Assembly (NCBI GenBank): GCA_030248195.1
Contig: JASAND010032022.1
Location: forward strand, 1 to 64,000
Source of the DNA: Trissonchulus latispiculum
Taxonomy: Eukaryota; Nematoda; Enoplea; Enoplida; Ironidae
Length of the DNA stretch: 64,000 nucleotides
Reading direction: 5' to 3'
Part shown: positions 56,211 to 64,000 of the stretch, piece after piece
Layout of the letters: every line of letters begins with the position of its first letter
Numbering within the stretch: position 1 is the first letter of the stretch
Made by a program: the position numbers and the translations under genes
The notes under the pieces: model-generated
What the model saw: the letters and a program-made list of their open reading frames with translations, nothing else
Database searches by the model: none
What the model was told of the DNA's origin: nothing

Positions 56211-57311
56211 GCCATGGGGGGAAAAAACCCACTTTTTCGGATTTTGGCTGGAACTTTTTTGTTATAAGGGCTAGCTCAGAACTCTATATACCATCGTACT
56301 TGGCGTACTTAGAACTTTCTTTTAAGCCCATTTGCACTTCTCTAGGTTTTACCGTTAGGCCGGTATAATGCAAAAAGTAGCGGGGGAAAAAAACCCAATG
56401 GGGGGAAAAAAACCCAAATGGGGGAAAATAAACCCACCCCTCACAGGTCCTAAAAATTGTCGTAGCGCGATTCTGACACTTCCTGTGTAAAATTCAACTC
56501 TTTTTTAGTTAGTATGAGTCAAAAAACCCGACCTAGGTAGCTTTTTTTGAGATCTCATGTGCCATTGAAAATGCAGCATCAAATGGACAGGTTTCATAAA
56601 GTTTAACACATAAACATAGGGCAATTTTTGAAAAATGCTAAAAACGATGTAATTTGATAAAACTTATTATTCTAACGTGTAGAGAATGGTTTTTTACGTA
56701 CAATTGGCTATTAAAAGTCACAATTAGACCTCTGCTGGGTCATGCAGCAGCGAAATTGCACTTTTAGGGTTTTATGCCTCTAGCTACCCAAGTATTCAAA
56801 ATTGTCCAAATCTGACAGCATAGGGTAACGCAGCGTCCTCGATAATATCGTACTACAGTCCCGAATTGTTTCCCAGTTGAGCTGGTAAAAAATTTTTCAA
56901 AAAAATTTGGGTGGGTTTTTTCCCCCCAAAGTGGGTTTTTTCCCCGCCACGTTTGGCAATGTGCCAGTCTAACGGTGCATCGGATCGGTCTAATTTTTGC
57001 TGTGTGCAAAGAGGAAGACTTGCCATCATTGCAGATATTTGCAAAACTTTTCTAGCCCAACCCTGTCAAAAGTTACATCGGTCCAAACTTTTGCCAAATT
57101 TTTGGAAGGTTGGACCAAAAAGTAGGTATCATTTTCAAAATGTCATAAAATGAGCAAGAGTGAACCAAATGACCTGATCTTTGCACACATAGGTTAGAAA
57201 GAGTCGCGCTTTCTGCTGGTATGTTTTGGAGCTCCTAGCTCCAATCCGTGACCCAGGAGGCCGGTTGTTTTTTCCCCCCAAAAAGGGGGTGGGTTTTTTT
57301 CACCCCATGGC
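56211..57311. mobile_element. 1.1-kb TA-flanked element with ACCC/GGGT-rich TIRs
   Basis: TA at 56209-56210 and 57312-57313. Left end GCCATGGGGGGAAAAAACCC; right end is the inverse with small differences. GGGGGAAAAAAACCC is repeated internally near 56380-56440 and in inverse near 56918-56945. Non-coding. Confidence 0.75.
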
Positions 57312-57620
57312 TATACTTTACTACATTATACTAACTAAGATTAGTCATATTACATTTGCGATTATGTAAATTATTGAAATGACATTTTGGAATTGGCTAC
57401 GAAAAAATAAGCATATAATAATTCGCGCCAAAGGCGCGAAAAACTTTTGGATTTTAGTTCTAAACAGTATTAATTTTCATCAATTTTCTGGCTGAACGCA
57501 GTCTACAGCTGCTGTCTGCGTCATAAATATTTCCTGATGGTAGATATTTCCAGGGGGCAACCCAATTTCGGGGGAGGGGCATGCCCCCCTTGCCCCCCCG
57601 GCTACGCGCCTGGTTATGAC

Positions 57621-58406
57621 TATATGCATTCGAAAGATCTCATTGAGCTTCACGTTTTTGCTTTTTAAAGCAAGTTTCTATCTTTTCTCTACCGTGAGAT
57701 ATAGCCGATTTTCTTGTTTTGGCGTCGAAAACTTGTAATTTTTGCAGATATGTATATCAAATAATCGAACATTCCTTGAACTACGCAAGACGTCGAGGGC
57801 GTCGATCTGAAGGTCTCACAGGGACAAATTATCCGACGCATGGTCGTCTTCCAACTGCTATCCTGTAGGCTGCTATCATAAAAAATGTAGTTTTTGCAAA
57901 AACACGACCAATTCTTTCCAAAGATTGTGGAGCATACACCATGCAAGCTGGAGGGCTGCTACTGAACAAATGCGTTCTGCACAAATATATATACCCAGGG
58001 ACGATTTTTTAGTTGCCCCGATTGCTGCTTTCTAGCTAAAGTAATCGCTTGACAAATTTGGAAAAAGTAGGCAAAATACAGGTTACACACACATTTCAAC
58101 TTATATCTCTATAACGAAGAGCGATTTCACAATAAATAAAAAATCGTCCCCAGCTATTTGATGGAGGTATCGAATAATATACCCGATGTCTCGCGAAAAA
58201 ATTTACTTGAGTCCGCAAAAATTCTGGAAAATTATACTTCTTCTAAAATGTGTTAAAAATATTTTAGAAAAGCAACATTAGTTTCGTGGCATGCATTAAA
58301 AAGAGAAAATGTCAAGCTACATTTTGATATAAAAATGGCTTCTTACTCCAAGTAATGAATGAGTAATAATGGTGCAAACTTTATTTGACCAAAGGGAATC
58401 ACCACC
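57621..58406. mobile_element. TTAA MITE copy C, right part
   Basis: Begins after the second GTTATGAC and continues copy B from its position 195 (TATATGCATTCGAAAGATCT), ending GGAATCACCACC then TTAA (58407-58410). Together with 48729-48922 the length is 980 bp, against 981 bp for copy B. Confidence 0.9.
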
Positions 58407-58444
58407 TTAAGTAACTTGATTTCGTTGATTTGCCGTTTTAGGCT

Positions 58445-58452
58445 TTTGCAGA
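58445..58452 (+). promoter_or_regulatory. Splice acceptor immediately before the CTU1 start, possible SL acceptor
   Basis: TTTTGCAG then A then ATG. An acceptor one base from an initiator codon is typical of nematode trans-spliced genes, but a conventional 5' UTR intron would look the same. Confidence 0.45.
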
Positions 58453-58608
58453 ATGGTCCGTCTTTGTGAATCTTGTCGGATTTCAAAGGCATGCCTTAAG
58501 AGGCCCAAATCTGGCGAAGCGTTTTGTCAGCCCTGCTTTTTCACTGCATTTGAAAGTGAAGTCCACGAAACAATAGTCAAGCATAATTTGTTCACCACAG
58601 GAGACAAG
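58453..58608 (+). CDS. CTU1: CTU1 (cytoplasmic tRNA 2-thiolation protein 1), first coding exon
   Basis: 52 codons from ATG (58453) to donor AAG|GTTTGT (58609), ending in phase 0. Reads MVRLCESCRISKACLKRP, then GEAFCQPCFFTAFESEVH and IVKHNLFTTGDK. Two C-x-x-C pairs (CESC, CQPC), the KRP.SG..FC..CF..AFE.E block and the LF..GDK end are the N-terminal zinc-binding region of CTU1/NCS6. With CTU2/NCS2, this enzyme thiolates the wobble uridine of tRNA Lys, Glu and Gln in the cytosol. The next expected segment (the SGGKDS ATP-binding P-loop) is not in the window, so the first intron exceeds 5.3 kb or the gene is broken. The ATG follows TTTTGCAG by one base, which suggests spliced-leader trans-splicing. 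Only 46 bp separate it from MITE copy C. Confidence 0.88.
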
Positions 58609-58689
58609 GTTTGTATCATGATGACATGATTTTTTCTTTTTTTGTATATCATGACTTATACGTATATATTCATTTATATATTATATACG

Positions 58690-59440
58690 TATCTGTGTTC
58701 ATTTTAGGCAAACAATTGGGGGAGAGGCCCCCCACGAGTTGGGGGAATGTCGAAAAGTGGGGGGAATAAAATAGTCTGAAAATGCCAAAAATACAGTAAA
58801 AATAACCTGTTTTCTATATATACTGCTATAACTATGCTAAAAAGTGCTCAAAAATTGAGTTTGAGTACCAAAATTGACGATTTTTGACCAAAAATTTCCA
58901 GTCAAGCCGGAAAATTTTTGAAAATTTTGACCAAAAATCCTCAAAATTTGGCATTTTCTGGGCCACCTTATAGTGAGTGAGGGGGGAAGCCCAAAAAGTG
59001 GGGGTGGGGCGGAGTGGGGGGGCTGGCTTATCCCTTGGCAATTTTTATTGGGGGGGCTTCATGGAGGGCCCCCCATCGATGGGTTGGCATATTTGTATAA
59101 AATGTTTTCGAATTTTTGTGGGGTTTTTTGTACAAACTGCTAGAAATCGCTAAAAAGGACAAATTTTAGGCGTTTTTTAAGCTAAAAGCGAATTATATAC
59201 GTACGCATATAGATAGCCAAAAATCCGGTGAAGCGAAAATTTGGCCTCAAAAACTTAATTTTTCGACACTTTTGGGCGACCCCCATAAAGGTGGGTGGGG
59301 GCTTGCCGAAAAGTGGGGGGGGGCTGCGAAAAGTGAAGGGGGAAACGAAAAGTGCGTCCCCCAAACCCCACCCCCCAATAAAAATGTCAGCAATTACTGA
59401 AACAATTTTTTCGACACCATGTTGAAACTTTTCTGCTGGT
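58690..59440. repeat. G-tract-rich repeats inside the presumed CTU1 intron
   Basis: Blocks GGGGGAGAGG, GTGGGGGTGGGG and AAAAGTGGGGGG with AT-rich filler, similar to 46.9-48.6 kb and to 1738-2126. Probably two or more partial elements. Non-coding. Confidence 0.5.
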
Positions 59441-59703
59441 GGTTTTGGGGTGGTTGTCTTCTACTTGTTATGAGCCTAATTTGGCTCGAAATGATTGGAA
59501 ATCTTGTCACCGATTTTTTAGGAACCTGACTATTGAGGGTTAGACTGCAAGAACATGCCATGCTCATCGGAAAAACAATGACGCATCTAGACTATATTTC
59601 CTGGTATGATCGGATCAAGAGTGGACCTATCGGGTTGAAGTTTTGTGTGTGAAGGAATTGAGGGCAAGCCTACATGCTGTGGAACTTTTGGCTGGGTCAT
59701 ATC

Positions 59704-59729
59704 ATAGGGGTCGCGGTAGCGACCCCTAT
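59704..59729. repeat. Mini-palindrome, 11-bp stem with GGTA loop
   Basis: ATAGGGGTCGC, GGTA, GCGACCCCTAT. The same stem occurs at 62376-62401 with loop GGCA. Confidence 0.9.
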
Positions 59730-59735
59730 AATAAT

Positions 59736-60290
59736 CTGGCATTTTTTTAGTGGGGGGAGTGGGGGCCCCCCCCACTTTTCGGTTACCCCTCCACTTTTCG
59801 GAGCCCCCCCCCACTTTCGCCCCTACTTTTCGGCAAGCCCCCACCCACTTTTTTGGTGGTCGCCCAAAAGTGTCAAAAAATTAGGTTTTTGATGTCAAAT
59901 TTTCAAAAATTCTCTCAATTTTTAGCTAATTTATGGACTTATAAGCTCATTTTAAGCTTAAAAACAGCGATTTTTTGCGTTTTTGCGTTTAGAAAAATTT
60001 TTGCCTATGAAACCCATATATATTCTTGTAGTACAAATCAAAAATAAGAAAATAAGCTAGTTTTTATGCCTCCCAGAGCCGGAAAAAATTTTTGGCTGGG
60101 TTCCAAAGTCGGCCAAAACGCTAAAATGGCCAAAAAGTATGCTTCAAAGGCGCCTTAATAAGTCAGATTGGGCTATATATGGGGTAATACTGACTATATG
60201 GTTAAACAGTACACATATCGGGGTCGTTCAAATGCTATATGATTTTCCGTCTCTGTGCGTAATTTTTCGGTACTGGCCGACCAAAGTTGG
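59736..60290. repeat. Truncated copy of the 1738-2126 MITE and adjacent repeat
   Basis: Starts CTGGCATTTTTTTAGTGG and follows the 389-bp MITE (C tracts, then AGGTTTTTGATGTCAAATTT) before diverging near 60000. No matching right end. Confidence 0.6.
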
Positions 60291-60374
60291 TGAATTTTGG
60301 GTCGAACTTTGAACTTAATTTTTTCGCTTATTTTGCTACATGGGTGGCTCAAATTTTGCATACAAAGGTTTTTT

Positions 60375-60795
60375 GGGACGGAGAATCGATTCCCGCTATC
60401 AGGTTTGCTGCCCGAGTAGCCCAAGTTGCTGGGCTGGTTCCACTTGACCGTCTGAGGGGTCAGTTCGGTAACCGCTTCCTGGAGGTCCATAGTAGGCTTT
60501 ACTTTGCCTCTCCAAACTTTGTCTATAGGGGTTTTCTGGTGCGCCCAGCTCATTCCCGGTGTCCGTTTTGCCGTCTGACCCACCCATCCTGCTGTGCTGG
60601 TTCCACTTTGCCGTCTGGAGGGTCCGGTCGGTACCGACTTCCGGGAACACCATATAGGACTGTACATAGCCTCTCAAAACATTGTCTATAGGGGTTTTCT
60701 GGTGCGCCCAGCTCATTCCTGGCATCCGTTTTGCCGTCTGACCCACCCATCTTGCTGTGCTGGTTCCACTTTGCCATCTGGAGGGTCAGGTCGGT
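60375..60795. repeat. Satellite A, ~163-bp units, first block
   Basis: Units with GGTGCGCCCAGCTCATTCC and CTGGTTCCACTTTGCCGTC. About two and a half units; they resume at 63020. Confidence 0.92.
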
Positions 60796-60799
60796 GCGA

Positions 60800-61660
60800 G
60801 GTCATGGGGTCAAAAATGAAATTTTCCAAAAGTGCCAGTGGTCAAATTTGGTATCAAATGAAAGCCCTCAGCGAGCTGAGCAACTTTTGTCATAGAACTG
60901 CATGCTCAAAGTGGCTATAGAGTGCTGTGGTGGGGTGGGGACTTAGGCGATTTTCGGTCAAAAATGAAATTTTTCAAAAGTGGTCAAATTTGGTATCAAA
61001 TGAAAGCCCTCAGCGAGCTGAACAACTTTTGTCATAGAACTGCATGCTCAAAGTGGCTATAGAGTGCTGTGGTGGGGTGGGGTGGGGACTTAGGCGATTT
61101 TCGGTCAAAAAAGAAATTTTCCAAAAGTGGTCAAATTTGGTATCAGATGAAAGCCCTCAGCGAGATGAGCAGCTTTTGTCATAGAACTGCATGCTCAAAG
61201 TGGCTATAGAGTGCTGTGGTGGGGTGGGGTGGGGACTTAGGCGATTTTCGGTCAAAAATGAAATTTTCCAAAAGTGGTCAAATTTGGTATCAAATGAAAG
61301 CCCTCAGCGAGCTGAACAACTTTTGTCATAGAACTGCATGCTCAAAGTGGCTATAGAGTGCTGTGGTGGGGTGGGGTGGGGACTTAAGCGATTTTCGGTC
61401 AAAAATGAAATTTTCCAAAAGTGGTCAAATTTGGTATCAAATGAAAGCCCTCAGCGAGCTGAGCAACTTTTGTCATAGAACTGCATTCTCAAAGTAGTTG
61501 TGGAGTGCTGTGGTGGGGTGGGGTGGTGACTTAAGCGATTTTCGGTCAAAAATGAAATTTTCCAAAAGTGGTCAAATTTGGTATCAAATGAAAGCCCTCA
61601 GCGAGCTGAGCAACTTTTGTCATAGAACTGCATACTCAAAGTAGTTGTGGAGTGCTGTGG
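60800..61660. repeat. Satellite B, 142-147-bp units, first block
   Basis: The box AAATGAAAGCCCTCAGCGAG recurs with the aligned base at 60857, 60999, 61146, 61293, 61440 and 61587. Each unit ends in GGTGGGGTGGGG. It shares the AAAGTGGTCAAATTTGGTAT segment with the 149-bp satellite at 53 kb. Confidence 0.95.
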
Positions 61661-61683
61661 TTGGCTTGCTTGCTACTGTAGAA

Positions 61684-61686
<3 letters not shown>

Positions 61687-61731
<45 letters not shown>
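61687..61731. repeat. (AT)n microsatellite
   Basis: About 22 AT units next to the end of satellite B. Confidence 0.95.
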
Positions 61732-61733
<2 letters not shown>

Positions 61734-63019
61734 GTATACATAGCTTCAGGAGCATACATATATAAAATAATAGAAAACAAGAACAAAAAGTGCTCCTTCG
61801 TCGCATGTAAAATACATATGAGTCTTCGTAGGCAGGTTGTACATAAGCAAAAACTAGCCTGTAAAATACATATGAGTACCGTAGGCAGGTTGTAAATGAA
61901 GGAAAACAAGTTGCAACCGCTTAACATATGAGCCTATCCTACAACGAGGCTCATATTGGCGTCACAGTGCATTCCACATTAAAGCCTCATTAAAGAACCT
62001 CAGCTTCTTCCACATTACGGAAAAATGAATAGATGTTGTGGCCCAGAAGAAATGGACTGAAGTGAACTACGACTGCCCAAGCTGAACTGTACATGCATCC
62101 TGATGTTTCCTGAAACACTATGGCACACCTAATATTTCGCGATACGCTGTGGTACACGGTACACCTAATGCATTCTCGAAACATTTTCACATACACACGC
62201 AGAATGCGTTCCCACTTGGCTGTGAGTCAGAGCGCCTCATGGCGTACCGAGCATATTGAGCATATTGCATATTGAGCATATGCACACTATAATGACTGAT
62301 CAACAAGCTATGTGCAGGATAATTTGTAATGAAAAGCTTTGTGCAGTATGTATTTATATAAAAGTAATATATATCATAGGGGTCGCGGCAGCGACCCCTA
62401 TAATATATTGTGTGAAAAGTGGCTAGAGACAGTGTAAAATAAGCTGCGCAGAAGCTGCGCAAAATCCTGCGCAGATCCTGCGCAGATTTCATGCGCAAAT
62501 TGTAGAGCACATCGAGTTTAGTATGTCTGTGAAGTTTCAGCCCCGTATCACTTACCGTTAAAAAGTTGCGCCCCGGACCGGTTATGGCGGCGATGTTTTT
62601 TTTCCGGTTTCTCCTATTTGATGGTTGTATTGTACATAATGTTCGCCGCTTTCACGTGATCTGCAGCGGTGGGCCAACCTAAAGGGCTATGGGGTCTAGT
62701 AGTACCCTCTAAAGAATTTAAGAATCACAACTTTTTTTGCGCCGCAGCTGCGCCACAGCGCCGCAGTGGCGCCGCAAAGTCGGCTCATAGCGAAAAGTGA
62801 CCATTTTTGTGGTCGTCGCTCAGGTCGAGCATTACGAGCTGGAGCTGATTTCTTTTTATATTCAGAAATTACATATATTGAACTAACTAACGGTCCAGGT
62901 TGCGTTTCTCTATCACTTCCCTAGCGACCACAGTGGCCCGTCAAAAATGGCGAAAATTCGAAAAATGAAAAATCGAAATTTCTCGCTATCTATTTAACTT
63001 TGAAAGCTCAAATCTTCCA
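61732..63019. other. Non-coding spacer between satellite blocks
   Basis: No gene recognised. Contains a duplicated ~50-bp segment (GTAAAATACATATGAGT at about 61806 and 61861), a mini-palindrome (62376-62401) and a GCGCAGATCCTGCGCAGAT short tandem near 62450-62490. Confidence 0.45.
62376..62401. repeat. Mini-palindrome, 11-bp stem with GGCA loop
   Basis: Same stem as 59704-59729, flanked by alternating AT (AATATATATC and AATATATT). Confidence 0.9.
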
Positions 63020-63785
63020 TACAATGGTTTTCTGGCACGGAGAATCGATTCCCGCAGTCAGTTTTACCGTCAGACCCACCCATCTTGCTGGACTGGTTCC
63101 ACTTTGCCGTCAGGAGGGTCAAGTCGGAAACCGCTTCCTGGAGGTCCATAGTAGGCTTTACCTGGCCTCTCAAAACTTTGTCTATAGATGTTTTCTGGTG
63201 CGCCCAGCTCATTCCCGGTGTCCTTTTTGCCGTAGGACTCATCCATCTTGCTGTGCTGCTTCCACTTTGCCGTCTGGAGGGTCATGTCGGCAACCGCTTC
63301 CTGGAGGTCCATACTAGGCTTTACCTGGCCTCTCAAAACTTTGTCAATAGGTGTTTTCTGGTGCGCCCAGCTCATTCCCGGTATCCGTTTTGCCGTCCGA
63401 CGCACCTATTTTGCTGGGCTGGTTCCGCTTTGCCGTCTGGAGGGTCATGTCGGCAACCGCTTCCTGGAGGTCCATAGTAGGCTTTACCTGGCCTCTCAAA
63501 ACTTTGTCTATAGGTGTTTTCTGGTGCGCCCAGCTCATTCCCGGTATCCGTTTTGCCGTCCGACGCACCTATTTTGCTGGGCTGGTTCCACTTTGCCGTC
63601 GGGAGGGTCAAGTCGGAAACCGCTTCCTGGAGGTCCATAGTAGGCTTTACCTGGCCTCCGAAAACGTTGTCTGTAGGGGTTTTCTGGTGCGCCCAGCTCA
63701 TTCCCGGTATCCGTTTTGCCGTCCGACGTACCTATTTTGCTGTGCTAGTTCCACTTTGCCGTCGGGAGGGTCAGTCAGGTGGAGG
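63020..63785. repeat. Satellite A, second block
   Basis: Four to five ~160-163-bp units (GGTGCGCCCAGCTCATTCC at about 63199, 63359, 63522 and 63685). Open frames of over 100 codons on both strands are repeat artefacts. Confidence 0.95.
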
Positions 63786-63789
63786 GGGT

Positions 63790-64000
63790 CAAGTGGTCGA
63801 AATTAAAATTTTTCAAAAGTGGTCAAATTTGGTATCAAATGAAAGCCCTCAGCGAGCTGAACAACTTTTGTCATAGAACTGCATGCTCAAAGTGGCTATA
63901 GAGTGCTGTGGTGGGGTGGGGTGGGGACTTAAGCGATTTTCGGTCAAAAATGAAATTTTCCAAAAGTGGTCAAATTTGGTATCAAATGAAAGCCCTCAGC
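63790..64000. repeat. Satellite B, second block, continuing past the window
   Basis: Aligned boxes at 63838 and 63985 (147-bp step). The A-then-B order repeats the 60.4-61.7 kb arrangement. Confidence 0.95.

Larger units (their letters stand above)
48923..57612. mobile_element. 8.69-kb hAT-ended insertion with nested elements
   Basis: GTTATGAC occurs at 48915-48922 and again at 57613-57620. The left end CACTAGTGTAACCAG and the right end CGGCTACGCGCCTG are the hAT ends seen at 24946-25343. Only the outer few hundred bases (48923-49230 and about 57330-57612) belong to the hAT element itself. The rest is later insertions and satellites. No transposase found. Confidence 0.85.

Noticed and set aside
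60194..63876. Many 75-150-codon frames with GCAQLIP or WAHQKTP text
   Set aside because: They arise from satellite A, open on both strands at once, and carry no known domain.

Overview
This window looks like repeat-dense DNA from an animal nuclear genome, most likely a nematode. The strongest taxonomic clue is a complete transthyretin-like (TTL) gene, a family best known from nematodes. A second hint is a CTU1 first exon whose start codon lies one base after a TTTTGCAG acceptor, as expected for a spliced-leader message. Species-level assignment is not possible from sequence alone. Almost all long open frames here are transposon relics or satellite DNA. The host genes are short exons that had to be assembled by matching splice sites and intron phases.

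Layout. 1-2560 (-): 5' part of an RTE-like non-LTR retrotransposon with a 389-bp insertion. 4341-5602 (+): last two coding exons of a Numb-like adaptor. 6036-8920: nested small transposons on an 18-bp TTAA-containing minisatellite, with a 492-bp insert that carries a hammerhead ribozyme. 9252-13062: nothing recognised. 13063-19940: a 6.9-kb non-coding unit with terminal inverted repeats, packed with perfect hairpins and holding a tRNA-like gene. 20-30.9 kb: non-coding, with small DNA transposons, microsatellites and a foldback-type element. 30898-36350 (+): six exons of a single-pass membrane protein with Ig-like modules, one thrombospondin type 1 repeat, a CUB-like region, a transmembrane helix and a long cytoplasmic tail. 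36829-37634: a large palindrome between convergent genes. 37772-38800 (-): the TTL gene, with a symmetric 120-nt middle exon.

39.3-46.9 kb: CR1-like, gag/LTR and I/R1-like retrotransposon relics, all on the minus strand, with two Harbinger-like MITEs and a long (AC)n tract. 46.9-48.7 kb: G-tract-rich small transposons. 48729-58406: one 980-bp TTAA element split by an 8.69-kb hAT-ended insertion with a perfect 8-bp target duplication. That insertion itself contains an RTE fragment, a CR1/Jockey fragment, two satellite arrays and two TA-flanked inverted-repeat elements. 58453-58608 (+): first coding exon of the tRNA thiolase CTU1. 58.7-64 kb: G-rich repeats and two alternating satellites that run off the window end.

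The host genes (Numb-like endocytic adaptor, TSP1/CUB membrane protein, secreted TTL protein, CTU1) have no evident common pathway. The main interest is the transposon biology: the ribozyme, datable nested insertions, hairpin-dense non-coding elements and related satellites sharing a conserved box. All identities were judged by eye, with no database search.
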